Assembly (NCBI GenBank): GCA_028622995.1
Contig: JAJQJQ010000030.1
Span: 2,356,001-2,420,000, forward strand
Direction: 5' to 3'
Length of the DNA stretch: 64,000 nucleotides
From: Panagrolaimus kolymaensis
Taxonomy: Eukaryota > Nematoda > Chromadorea > Rhabditida > Panagrolaimidae
The notes under the pieces are model-generated. The model was not told the origin of the DNA. It did no database searches and worked only from the letters and a program-made list of their open reading frames with translations. The position numbers were made by a program, and so were the translations under genes. This document shows positions 21,931 to 33,793 of the stretch, one piece after another (the first letter of the stretch is position 1; every line of letters starts with the position of its first letter).

Positions 21931-24350
21931 TTATTCAGTGATGGCTCGAAAAAAACGCTTTTGCAAATTTTGAATTTTATCTTGGAAGTGATTTGAATAT
22001 TTATCCATTTTTTCATCAATTCTTTGTCTAACTTTATTATTGGTCTCGCTGTGTTCCCATTCGAGTTGATTTTTTTTTGCCTTGAAAAAGAATATAATTA
22101 AAACACACACGTGGATAAAATTTTATGATAGCTTACTCTAGCAACTTCTTGGGGCAAATTCATGTTCCCCGCAATAGCTGAGATGACAGGTGTAACAAAT
22201 TCCTGTGAAATATCTTTATATACCGACGCACAATTGCAAACTTGAACGCATAAACCTGATGCAACAAGAGCAGGTTTGATTAGAAATTCTACTGCGGTAC
22301 CGTCCTAAAATATTAGAAATATTGATTCAACCATAAATTTTAATAATTACTTTAACACCTTCAGTGAATTTGTCGATGCTGTTGCTTAAGTTATTTGCTA
22401 CCACCAAATTGATGGTTTCAAAAAATTGGACTAAATTCGTCCAATGTCGTTGAACGTTTCCCAAATAGGTCAAGCCTTCTTCCAAGCATTTAATGACGCC
22501 ATCCATTTCATTTTTGGTTAAATCCAAATTTTTCATGTTTGCCATTAATTCAGCTAACTCTCGTTTGCTTTGACGCATAGCTTCCATATTCTTGTCTTTT
22601 CGATCTTCTTCTTTATCAAGACGGCTGAGAGCGTTATCTTGAAATTTCTAAATTTGAAAATAATCATGTTTTTGTTTTTACATAGACATTTAAATTTATT
22701 TGACTTACAGTATGTTCTTTAACAAGGGTTTCAGCAAGAGATAATCGAGCCTTTTCACGTTCAATATTTTGATTTTCACTTTTTTCCAAATGTTCACGCG
22801 CTGCGGTGATTAATTTTGAGAGTTCTTTGGCTAACAGGGCAATCTTTTTATCTGATTCAATTTGTTCGGGGTTCTTTTTTAAACTTTGTAAATGGTTACG
22901 AAGATTTTTCATTTTAATTATAACATCTTTAATTTTACTTGATCCTTTAATTACTTCCAATCGTTCCACCCAATCATTAACGATTTTAGTATTTAAATTA
23001 TCAGTAGAATGAATATCGCTGAGCACATCATCAATTTCATCAAGATAAACCACATCCTGAATAAAAATATGGTAAAATTTTAAAATATTATATTATAAAA
23101 TAATACCAGATCCATTTTATTTGATGCATGCTCAGGATCGTTAGAAACAAACTTTTTCAATCCAGGTAACTTTCCCACGGTTTGTGCTGCGAAAGACACC
23201 GTATTTCCTGGCAAACTTGTCAAGTTATGAATACTTTCTTTTGCCATGTCAACAAGGGTTAACCCAATAAGGTCGTTAATATCTATTGGTTTAGATGCTT
23301 TCTAAAAATTATTTTATAATTCTATGACTTTTAAGGATAAATTTTAATTTAAATAATTACTTTAAAATTTTCTGCAGCTTCTTTAACCAATTTGATATTT
23401 TCCTGATGACTTTCTTCTTGCTCAGCAATTGCAAGATTTTGTTGTTCTTGCTTTAATTTTATGATTTCTAAATTTTTTATTGCATCGCTGAAATCGGTTT
23501 CATTAGCTGCTTTTGCTGCTGTAGCACCAAGAATGAGTTCTTGTAAATCGTGAAGCACTTCATTGAAAGTATTTTTTGCTTCTTCGGCGGCTTTTTTACA
23601 TTTCGTCGATGCGTCATCCATTCGCTTTACAACACGCTTTAATCCTTTTTCATCAATACCCATCGCTATACCCTGCAATGCTTCTTGAATTTCCTCCGGC
23701 ATATCGATTAAGCATGCACGAATTGTACCCATTGAATTATCAGCTTTTAAAAAGGCATTACACATACTCGTGGAAACTTGGTAAAGGGATGCTTTAAATG
23801 AACCAGGAGTTTTGATGCGTTTAAATTCTTCACGTGGCATTATCGAACTTATGAGAGAAAAATTATTTATTGCTGCAGCAAGGATTGCAATCGAATTGAC
23901 AACTGCAACGGCATTTGGACCATCATAAAGCAAAGAAACATTGTCATTCATCGGTTGGGTAGTTTCAGAAACGCACATTATGACATCCTGAAAACAGCTT
24001 TCATGATTTCCCATTTGTTAACTAAAAATATTCAAGTTTTTTTTTACCAAAAACTGCTCTTCTGTTGAAATTAAAGCATTTGTTTGTCGCTTTTGAACTT
24101 GATGACTACTGCTGGCAGCAACACCTGGGGTAGTAACCAAAATAGCTGCATCATCTCCTTTAACTTCATAAACGGCGCCATCTTTTAATGGAGGGTCAAA
24201 AACATTGCCATCAACCATAATAAGATCACCATCGCAAAGAAGCATCAATGAATCGAGAGAAACTTTAAATAACTTTGAAACATTAGATGGAGTTGCTGAC
24301 TTTTCATTTAACTTATTTCTTTCACCATTTCGAGTAAATTCATAAACCAT
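21931..24350 (-). CDS. All-helical protein, seven phase-0 exons, unknown function
   Basis: Seven minus-strand exons: 24350-24048, 23987-23361, 23301-23107, 23056-22709, 22647-22351, 22304-22137, 22080-21931. Every exon is a multiple of three, giving 695 aa. The N-terminal ~100 residues look like a small beta-rich module (LLCDGDLIMVDGNVFDPP, GAVYEVKGDDAAILVTT). The rest is predicted almost entirely helical and rich in Lys/Glu/Ala, with coiled-coil segments (about 240-310 and 390-560) and an amphipathic Ala/Ile-rich helix near AVAVVNSIAILAAAINN. No signal peptide. I do not recognise the family; long helical proteins of this type include scaffold proteins and alpha-helical membrane-active proteins. 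It is divergent from the hairpin protein at 24904. Confidence 0.7.
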
Positions 24351-24903
24351 TTTGAAGAAACTAAAATGGAGTTTAATTTTAATAATTTAATTTTTTTGTC
24401 ACTTATTTTTTTAATCAAACAAAAAAAAGTAAAAGGGTTTATTTTTAATTTAAAAGGCTTTTAAAACAGAAACTTTCTCAGCTCTCTACCTTTTACTCAT
24501 GAGTTTGTTCAAAGTTTTAAGAAAAAAGTATATTATTTTTATAAGAAAAATCTATTAAATATTTCAAGACAAAAACCATGCAAAAAAGATAACAAGTTTT
24601 TTTTGCGTTCACTATTTTCGAGTAAAGTTAAAAAAAAAAATAGTTAAAAACTTGCTGATGTTTGATAAATACACTTTTTTTCTTTCCACAACCTTCATAC
24701 TAAGAATCACTTTGAAATAAAGAGCTCGCTCTGAAAATTGATTTTTTTTTCTTCTCACATTGTTCTTTATGCCCGTGTTCTGATAAGCGTGTTTTTAATC
24801 GCGTAATTAGGGTTTTTTCTTTGGGGAAAGTGTAAACAAAAAATCTTCGCGAAAATTAAGAAATTATTTAATAAATGAATTAGTTTTATTTTTATAATTT
24901 CCG
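24351..24903. other. Shared divergent upstream region with gene-fragment insertion
   Basis: Lies between two divergently transcribed helical-protein genes, so probably contains both promoters. It also carries a copy of the 5' end of the CKYFF gene (24554-24705). Confidence 0.6.
24554..24705 (-). pseudogene. 5' fragment copy of the CKYFF gene at 16976-17869
   Basis: Matches 17726-17870 almost base for base, including AATATTTCAAGACAAAAACC, AAAAAGATAACAAG, CTATTTTCGAGTAAAG and AAAACTTGCTGATGTTTGAT. The copy has small indels in A/T runs that break the reading frame and an in-frame stop, and the remainder of the gene is absent. Confidence 0.8.
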
Positions 24904-26061
24904 ATGGTTAGTTATGAAAAGAATTTTCGACTCGCTGCTGTCCAAATGCAATCTCTTGGAGAATCCATGAAAACGGTTTTACTTTTTTATTTTAAATAAT
25001 AATTAGCATATTTCTTTTTTTCACAGAATATAGAAAATTTTCGTAAGAATCCTGAACATGTTTTCCATAAAACCGCATTGAAATATCTTTCTCAAAAAAT
25101 TCAAAACTTATATGGCGAGATGGATGATTGTTTAAAGGGAGTGGATGATCTCACGCAAAATTTATTGAATAAATCTTCAATGTTTGAGCGAGAAATTGCA
25201 GGTTGTAACCGAGCAATTGAAAATTGTAGAATTCAAGTGAATTATAACGAAGAAGCAATTCATGATAGACAAAGGGAAATTAAAGAGGTTGAATTTGAAT
25301 AATTTTCCAGACTTTTAATTTTTAATTTTAGAGCGAAGAGCTAATTGAAAATATTGAAGAAGCATTAGAGAATGGCATGAACTCAAATAGTAATCATAGA
25401 AAAAATCTGGAAGGCTTCAAAACCCGAAGTTTATTATCAGGGATAGGAGGAGCAGCATGTGCCGCTGGCTCTATTGCTTTTCCTCCATTATTAATACCTG
25501 CAATATTATTAACAGGAGCATATGCTGGATCTACGATAGGATTCGTTGCAGAAAGAAAAAGAGGCGAAATAAATGTTAATGAAATTCAAAATCGATTGGA
25601 GAATAAAATTGAAGAGAGGTTATCGCTTGAAAGTAAATTAATTTTCATAGTTTCCAAATTTATCTTTCAAAATTTTAGGCGAAATTTACAAATCTAAATG
25701 TTTAATAAATGAACATGAATCATATATTCATAAACTTTGCATTAAAAATAAACAGTGTAAATATGAAATTCGAAATTGCAGATTAATGATTAATGTTTTG
25801 ACTTTATGCAAAATAATTCTTATACAATGGCTTACATTCCTACAAAATTTGGAGCAATCCATGGATCGCTTAGAATATCGATTTGAAAGTTCTGAAAGTG
25901 TTAAAGATACTGCAGCATTTGAAGATTATGTAATTTTTATTAATGGTTATGATGCAAACCGATCACTTGAAGTAGCAAGAACTATGAGTTCTTTCAGTGC
26001 CATAAATGAAATAGAGTTGAAAAAATTGTTGATGTATCATGCCATTGAATTTATAGATTAA
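24904..26061 (+). CDS. Coiled-coil / hydrophobic-hairpin / coiled-coil protein
   Basis: Four exons join in frame: 24904-24975, 25027-25287, 25332-25632 and 25679-26061 (338 aa). Layout: a helical coiled-coil region (about 20-130), a 40-residue Gly/Ala/Pro-rich hydrophobic hairpin (about 146-186, SLLSGIGGAACAAGSIAF then PPLLIPAILLTGAYAGST) and a second helical region. There is no signal peptide. Two long helical arms around a hydrophobic hairpin is the plan of alpha-helical pore-forming proteins and of apolipoprotein-L-like proteins. This is an architectural comparison only, with no sequence-family match made. The hairpin could equally be a simple membrane anchor. It is divergent from the seven-exon helical gene to its left. 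Confidence 0.65.
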
Positions 26062-26504
26062 ATCCTTTTTTTGTATATTTATTTGCTCATGATAAAAAAA
26101 AATCATGAGTATTCTTTAAAATTAGCTCATAAATGCAAACAATAAAAAAATCTAACTATTCCTTCCCCATCTTCCAGAACTTGCATCATTTTTTTTGAAT
26201 ACAAAATCTTAGTTATTTTTAGTTTAGTTTATTTTTTATTGAATTATCTATACAAAATAAAATATACAAAAATAGCGGATAAAAAATAATATAAAAAAAG
26301 AAGCTATTTTAGTTACGTTTAACTGAGGTAAAAAAAATTTATTGCAACAAAAAAATGGAAAAAAGAAATTCGTATTGCAATTTTTTCAAAGTAAATAATA
26401 ATGCAGCGGCTTGGATGATGTGTGATTTTACAAAAAAATATGATACAGAAAAATACATAGCATTGCAGAAATTTCGTCATGGCAAAAATAGTATTAAAAA
26501 ACTT
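26062..26504. other. Intergenic, no feature seen
   Basis: About 440 bp between converging 3' ends; AT-rich, no feature that I can support. Confidence 0.5.
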
Positions 26505-29500
26505 TTAACGTCGACATACACTACCACAATTGCCGCCGCCGCCTCCACCACAAGAGCCACCACCGCTACCAGATAATTGAGCAATAAACGATGGAGAAAT
26601 GGTGAAATCAGATTGCAAATAAATACCATGTTCAACAATTTGAAATTCGGGTGCAATAAAATTAATTGGAAGCCCTCCAGTTCCTGATGGAATTTGAAGG
26701 GGAATGCCTTTGTGAAGGAAATCATTTAATCCTCGACCTATGAGTTCTCGGCCAAGCACACCAAAAGTGTCGAGAGTTTCTTGTGGAATCCCCAACGATT
26801 GATCGGGATTTGAAATTCTAAGGTTAAGAATCTGAGCATTGCCTCTTAAATAACCACCAGTAGTTTGAATTTGAATATCAAGGGCGCCTTCAATTCGAAT
26901 AGTTCCAACTTTTTCATTTGAATCCGTGTAAATATCTGCGTCGGCAATTAAATCGATTGTAGCTGAGCCTCCATTTCTTGCACTTAAAATAATTGATGGA
27001 GCACGAGTGGTATGAATTTGAATATATAAATTTCGATTAGGATATCGTTGGCCAATAGCGGGAAATAAATCACCAAAACATATTTCAAAACTTCCCAATC
27101 CTGAAATGCCTCCTTGGCTTTGGCTTTGTTGCTGCTGTTGTTGTTGGCCACCAAAGAAAGGTTGTTGTTGGCTTTGGCTTTGGCCTGGTTGTTGTTGATA
27201 TTGTTGTGGTTGGCTGCCTGTGGAATATGTAGTGGCAGTTGGAGCTCCTCTTGCAGCTGCAGCCACAGCAGCAACTGAACGAACATGTCGATGAAGCTTT
27301 TTAGTTTTTTTATAACCCTTAAAAATGAGAATAATTAATTTTTGTTTCTTTTTTTTTGAAGGATAGTTAGTTACTTACTTGATCAGATCCACCATCATCA
27401 TGAGAACAAGTGGTTTTTAATAATGGTCCAATTTTAGGTGTTTCTGGTCCAAGGCGAGCAGAAAGGAAACCTTTTCTAAAATTTTAAACAATTATTAAAA
27501 AGAATTGAATTTAGTAAAAGAATACAATAAAATAAATTTTAAAAAAATAAAGTTGGAAAGAGAAATTCTTTAAAAAAAATTCGCTGAAATTTAGTGCCAA
27601 AAATAGAAAATTTCTCAATCAAAAACAAAAATTTCATTCTTTTTTCAAAAAATTTAAAAAAGACAGCAAATAAGTTTTTTTGTTTTTGAAAGTTGCTTGT
27701 TTTTATTTACAATTTTTAAAATTACTGTAAAACCCCATAATAATTAACTTACCTATGTAAACTATAAAACAAAGAATTTAAAGTGAAATCACTAATAAGA
27801 GCTTCAGCCATTTTATTTCCAGTACAGCAAGGAAAAGACATAGGAAAAGGTCCAAATGGAGTGCATCCTTGTCCACCTTGACTAAATTCTCCATTCAATT
27901 CTATCGTGTAATCATTTAAAGTGGCATAAGTATTTAAAAGTTGAACGGATAAATAAATATCATTTAATTTACTGAAATCCAAATATCTAACTAATTCTTG
28001 AATGAGTGAAGCTGGATCTTGTCGATCATTAACTCCCGGGCATCCACCACATGGAGAAGGTTCACCGGGTTCAATAAATTGAAGGGCTGGAACATTTGAA
28101 CTTTGTTGTTGTTGAGCGAAGCCTCCACCAAATCCTCCTTGAGAACCAGCAAAGCTTTGAGTTGCAACACCTTTAGCAACAACCGCTGTAACTTTGGGAG
28201 AAGAAGCATGTTTGGATTTGATTGATTTAGATTTTGTTGGTGTTGCTACACCTTTAGCTAAAACTGGTGTAACTGAAGCAACAGAATCTTTGATGGGAAT
28301 AGCTTTAGCTCTTGGAGGAATAACACTTCGAGCAACTCGTCGTTGAGTGCCAGTTGTTGCATTTGAATCATGTCGAACAACAAAAACATATGGTGATTGA
28401 GCATGTGGAATACCTTTAGCTTTATGAATTGATGCAACTGATGGAGTAGTAGTTGTAGCAGGTGTGGTAGTTGATGCTGTTTGTTTAGCGGTACTTGTAG
28501 AAGTTGCAGTTTGACGATAACCCGATCCAGATTGTTTAATTTTTTTGTGATTCTTAGTTGATTTTGATGATTGTCTATCAAGTACTTGACTTGGCCGCGC
28601 AGTTGTGGTAAATGGTTTAATAGTAGACGATAATGGCAATAATGGCTTTCCAGTAATATAAGTTTGATTATTTGCAACTAAACCTGAAGACGGAAGTGGC
28701 AAAGGTTTGGATACTGTTGGAGTTTTTTGAGCTGCATGACATGGTGATGAAGGTGGAAGGGCATATCCACCAGATGGAGCTCCACCACCACATCCACCGC
28801 CGCCACCGACGCCAGAATTTCCTCCACCCAAACCTAAAGCGCCACCAGCAAATTGTAAAATTTGTGACAAAGGTATAGCTTGAGGCAAATTTCCAAGTTG
28901 TGAATTAATTTTGCTATTAACAAGATTTGGGATTTGTCCACAAATTTGTGTAGGCAACATATCTCGAACTTGTTGAATAATATATGGTCGAAGAATAGGA
29001 CTATTAGCGATATCACCAATAAATCCACCATTTTGTACATAAACATCCAAATATCCTACACTTGCTGAACAACCCGCAACTTGAACACTGGGAGCGCCAG
29101 TTGGACCTCGAACAATTGTCAATTGAACATAAACCGAAACTTGATGAGCATTAATTTGAACGATACCAAAAAGTTGAATGGGAATAATAATATTTAATTC
29201 ACCACCCAAATTTCCTGTTAATCCAATATCAAAGTTTTGAACTGCTATAACAATTTGGTTGCATGGAGCTGGATAAATCGCGACACGTTGAGGACAACGA
29301 TATCGTGAAACATAAATATTATAAACTCGAATGCAACCAGGAATAATTGGAGGGCATTGATTAATGGGTGGAATTCGAGCTCGTTGAATTTCTTGATCCA
29401 AAATTGGAGCGATTAAAGCAGAAAAATATTGAAATCCTCGTTGATTTATTCGTGCTTTAACTCCAGGTAAACCTCGTTGTCCACCAATTAAAAGTGGATT

Positions 29501-30004
29501 AAAATCATATGCAAATGAAGAGGCAGAACTAATTGGAGCATAAACTGGACCTCCAACACCACCAGCAGAAACATATCCACCTTGAGGTGGGCCATATTGT
29601 GCAATGCCATGAGCTTTAGCACGAGTTTCAATAGTGGTGTTTGGATAAAGTAAAGGTGGCAGAGTTAATTGACTTGGAGCTTGGCATAATGCTGTGGCCA
29701 GGAAATAGAAGAAAAATATTAACTAAAAATTTTTTTTGTTTAAAAATTAAGTAAATTTAGTTGAAACAAATTTCTTCGAAATTTGGGGCTGAGGTAGTCA
29801 TATCCAAAAATCGTTTCGATAACTATAAATTATATTTTCAAGAAACTTGGTTTCGCAAGAAAGTTTCGATATTTAAATTTCGAAACAAAATTTTTAATTT
29901 TGGTAAGCATCGATTCTTAACTTTATTTTACTTTTTTTTGTAGAAAAATTCTATCATCTAATTTATTATTCAAAATAAAAAAAACTTACTATAGCTGATT
30001 TCAT
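26505..30004 (-). CDS. BPI/LBP/CETP-family secreted lipid-binding protein
   Basis: Four minus-strand exons join in frame: 30004-29990, 29722-27753, 27475-27379 and 27317-26505 (964 aa). The 15-nt first exon supplies MKSAI, which continues into LIFFFYFLATALCQ to form a signal peptide. The N-terminal barrel (about 80-290) has RINQRGFQYFSALIAPIL, conserved cysteines and VSVYVQLTIVRGP. A long low-complexity linker follows (Gly-rich, then Ser/Thr/Lys-rich). The second BPI barrel begins near LVRYLDFSKLNDIYLSVQLL and runs to the end, interrupted by a Gln/Ser/Gly tract. Nematode BPI-type proteins bind lipids and bacterial products extracellularly; immune or yolk-lipid roles are known for family members. 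The linker is far longer than in vertebrate BPI (~480 aa total). Confidence 0.88.
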
Positions 30005-31528
30005 TTTGTTACTACCACCATTCAAGAAGCAGCAGCTGCTTCGATAATAGTAGTATAAAAAAAAACCCGTCAGATCCGTGTATTAAACCACAAAGTTTTT
30101 TTATGGCTTTGATATATCCAAAATATTTTTCTTCTCCTCTTCTTTCTTTTGTTAATTAAAAAGCAGCGAAAGAAGAGAAGCAAGAAAAAAGGAAGATCCA
30201 AAAAATCAAATCCAAAAATCCAACAAACAGAAGATGAAAGATGATGAATATACATACGTGTGTAAAAGGGATGGATGGGATGACGGAACAAGCCCAGAAG
30301 CAGCAACGAGTAACGGGCAGCAGTAGAACCAAGAAAAAAGAAAAAGCAGTTAACGCGTTTTCTTGCTTCTTGCGTTTTTTCTTATTCGGTCGGTCATTTC
30401 TCATTTTTTCTTCTTTTTTCTTTAATAAAAAAGAAATCCTGTTTTGTCGTCGTGAATGGTCAAAGTCAAAGTCAAAAAATAGGGATGAATATGAAGAAGA
30501 GTTTAGTTTGAAATACGAATATTTTTTTGCGTAATAAACTGGCTTATAAGTAAGTTTTGTCATTTAATTTAAAAAAGCATAGCCAAAGGATCAATGATGA
30601 AAATGATAAAACAATAAAAAAATGAAGTGATTTTCTCGTTGCTTCTTTCTTTTCTGCCACAAATCAATTTTCTTTTTTACGTTGGATTTTGATTGCAATG
30701 AGCAGAAAGAATATTGAAACATTGCTTCTTATATTTAGCACCCTAAGGGGCTAAAAATTCATCAGGTTTTTTTGGTTTCTAGAACTATAGGTTCAAAACA
30801 TAAATAATTTGTATCTTGAACACAAAGAAAATATTACCAAACTTTAGATATTTTTTAATTTTTGTTTCTTGGATTCTTTTCCCTTTTTTAAAAAGGCCAC
30901 TTTTTTTCTCATCAGAATGATAAAGAAACGTTTTTCTTTTTCTTCAAAAAATTATTTCCACAAAATGTTTCGAAAAACAGAATTCAAACAATGAATCATT
31001 TTTTATTTGAAGACGATTAAAACATGTTTTTTTTTATTCGAGACGGAAAGAAGGTGTTTAAAAAAAGCAAGAATTTAATGCATTGCTTCTTTTTTTTGAC
31101 GATGATAAAGGCATTAAAAAAATACCAAAACTTATTATAAAAAAAGAGAGAAAATCAAACCATTGTTTTTTTAAGGATAATAAAGATGTATTGTTTCAAA
31201 CAAAAAAACATAAAAACTTGTAAACAAAATATTAAAAACTTAAAAAAAAACCAAAATGCTAGATTGCTTATTTTTGATGATGATTAAGAAGTGTTTTTTT
31301 TTTTGTTGCAAACTTAAAGTTCAAAAAGTGCTTCAAAAAAATAAGAAAATATAAACAAAAGATCGCTGTTTTTTCCTTCTTGAACTTGTTTAATGGCACC
31401 ATTTTCAAAAAGAAAGGTCAGTCACAACAAAAAAATCTATAAAAGCACAATCAAAATTTAAGCATTTTTTCATAAATTCAATTAATATTGTTTTAATTGT
31501 TTCTGTTTTTCAAGTGTCAAATTCAACC
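30005..31528. other. Intergenic, 1.5 kb
   Basis: Upstream of both the BPI-family gene and the diapausin-like gene. Lys-rich overlapping ORFs occur on both strands near 30150-30560 but have no coding character. No repeat or motif recognised. Confidence 0.5.
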
Positions 31529-31853
31529 ATGCAAAAAAGTGTTATTATTTGTTTGATCGTTCTCGTTGGTCTTGCAGCTATTTCGGATGCGAACGAAAGA
31601 GAAATTAAATTAAGTTTAATAACTTTAAAATTGTTTTTAGATAATTTTATTATTTTTTTTTTAGCTCAACGGAAGAAATCCACCAATCGGTGAAGGTGCT
31701 CAAGTTGGTCGAGGTCGACGTGCAACCAATGTCCGAACTTCCCCATGTGACGAAGTCTGCCATCGAACAAATCCCGAACAAGAATCATGCTGCAAAGCTC
31801 ATGGATTCTCAACTGGTCGATGCAAGAATTTCGAATCTTTCTGTGATAACTAA
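31529..31853 (+). CDS. Diapausin-like cysteine-rich antimicrobial peptide precursor
   Basis: Exon 1 from 31529 encodes a signal peptide (MQKSVIICLIVLVGLAAISD). Exon 2, 31665-31853, follows a strong T-run TAG acceptor. It encodes a propeptide ending RGRR, a furin-type site, then a mature peptide of about 42 residues with six cysteines spaced C-x3-C-x9-CC-x9-C-x6-C and AHG after the CC pair. This spacing and the C-D-x-V-C start match insect diapausins, where the third interval is one residue longer. The usual GT donor at 31614 leaves the exons out of phase by one base. Restoring frame needs a non-canonical or weak donor (for example 31565 or 31589), so exon 1's end is unresolved and the gene could be disabled or contain a sequence error. 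Extracellular antifungal/antimicrobial role is inferred. Confidence 0.65.
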
Positions 31854-32456
31854 AAATTTTTGTTCTAAAAGTCAATAAATGATTTTTATAACTTTTTTTG
31901 TAATCAAATGCTTTTTATTTTAAATAAATTTTTATAAAGCAAGCAAAACTTTAAATACATAAATATTTTAATTAAAAATAATTTTTTCTATGGCTTCAGT
32001 TCTCAAAAATTTTATTCATTTTTTGAACTTTAATTTTTTTTACTTTTTTTTCATTTAAAAAAAAAACAATTAATAATAAACTTATATTTTTAAGTAATTG
32101 AAATAAAAAAATCGATGATAAAAGTAAAGCTCAATAAAAAGAAAGGAACAACAATTTACAAAGTTTAGAAACCAGATAAAACGAAAGACAAGCAAATGAA
32201 AATAAAATGCATAACAAAAAATTTGGAATCTTTTCCGTTCTTTAAAAAGGAAAATTATAGTCTAAAATTAAATAATCTCGTTCCTAATAAAAGAAAACTT
32301 TCGTTATTTTCTCACAAAAAAAATTTAAAATGTAAGAAAATTTGCATGTTTCAATTTTCACTGTATACTTTCACAATCTTGGATTTTTCTTTTTCATTCA
32401 ACTTTTGTTGAACATTTTTTTGTGAACTAATTTATTCATCATTCGTAAATCAATAA
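31854..32456. other. Intergenic, no feature seen
   Basis: About 600 bp, very AT-rich. An AATAAA-type signal lies shortly after the peptide gene's stop. Confidence 0.5.
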
Positions 32457-33461
32457 ATGGCTGAAAATAATCATCCTGCAAATGTCAAATCAGAGGTATG
32501 TTTCCTTTTTTCTTCATCAACAAACAAAAAATGTTTATTTCAATCCATCCTCTGTCTTGCCGCGATCATTTTCTTTCATGATTTGAGACTTTCGTGTTTT
32601 TACTGTTTTTTCTCTTCCATTTTCAGCAACAAGCTTCATCTTCTGCAGCTGCTAATGGTATCGTCAATAAAACAAAATCCAATAATAAAAATGATGGTTC
32701 AAAGCTTCAATCAACTAAATTCAAGAACGACGACAATCAAAATGATAATGAAAACGATGCTCCAAAACCTGAATTACTTTTTGGATGTGCACCACAGAAA
32801 TTTTGGGCAAGCTCCATTATCGTTTATGAAGTTCTTAGTATCATCGTATTTTCATGCTATCTGTTTAATAGTATTATGTCAAATGAAATTGGTATGATTG
32901 TTCGTTATGGTGCTTATGGAATTCTTGCAATCATTGGTTTAATCTTTCTTATTATTGGTTTGATTACTGAAAAACAACAATTTTTTATTCCATATTTTAT
33001 TTATCGAGTAAGTTTGCTTCTATTGTGTTTATAATAAAGATTTCTGTGTATACATTCATTTGCTTTTTTAGGTTTTGGCAATTCTTGGTATGCTTGCATT
33101 TTCTATTTGGCGCATCTATGTTTTTGCAACTTTAACTGATAAAGAAACTAGAGCGATATATACTCAACATTCAAATATGAACGAACAAACATATCAAACA
33201 TATATTAGCTGTAAGTAAAGTTTTGGTTATTATGGTTTTCTTTTCTCAAATGTGCTATAGTGTTTTTGTGAAGCTAATCGTATGCTTTTTTTAGTTTATG
33301 TTCCTGTAAATATAATTCTAATAATATTCGAATATCTGATTGAACTTGGCTTTAATTTATGGTTCATCTTCTGTGTTTATGAATGCTATGTGTATTTTCG
33401 TGATTTACATCCAACTATTACTAATCAAAAACAACAACAACAAAGTGCTAAAGTCGTATAA
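32457..33461 (+). CDS. Four-pass membrane protein, unknown
   Basis: Four exons join in frame: 32457-32495, 32627-33007, 33072-33210 and 33295-33461 (241 aa). A hydrophilic Asn/Asp/Lys-rich N-terminus (about 75 aa) is followed by four hydrophobic segments: ASSIIVYEVLSIIVFSCYLF, YGAYGILAIIGLIFLIIGLI, VLAILGMLAFSIWRIYVF and IILIIFEYLIELGFNLWFIF. A Tyr-rich loop and a Gln-rich tail follow. The four-helix plan with short loops resembles MARVEL/tetraspan-type nematode membrane proteins, but no diagnostic motif fixes the family. The ET-module gene starts 333 bp downstream on the same strand, a spacing compatible with an operon though not proof of one. Confidence 0.75.
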
Positions 33462-33793
33462 ATACTACTCATATCAAATTGATAGAAGATTTTTCATTGT
33501 AATGTGTTTTGAATTTCTGAATAAATGTGTGTATGTAACTAACTCTAGTAAAGAAAACGTTATTTTTTACGTTGAGCCATTGAAAACAGCTTATTTCGAT
33601 TTATTGGCAAACTGAAACTTTGTGTTCAAGAAGCTCAAAAAATGTTTTCGCATTGAATGGATGAATATTTTCTTGTTTTACTAAAATGCAAATTTTCTTA
33701 GCCACTGAAATAACTTCTCTGTTGTCCTAAACTTTTTTCATTTCAGATTGTACAGTCATTTGTGAACTTTTTCTTCATTTGTGTGATTTCAAT

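Noticed and set aside
24014..24018. Start of a separate gene at the MGNHES... ATG (24014)
   Set aside because: The sequence before 23988 is better read as an intron ending TTTTCAG; exon 24350-24048 then joins exon 23987-23361 in phase.
30070..30563. Overlapping ORFs on both strands upstream of the BPI gene
   Set aside because: Low-complexity Lys/Phe/Ser translations from purine/pyrimidine tracts; no domain, signal or splice logic.
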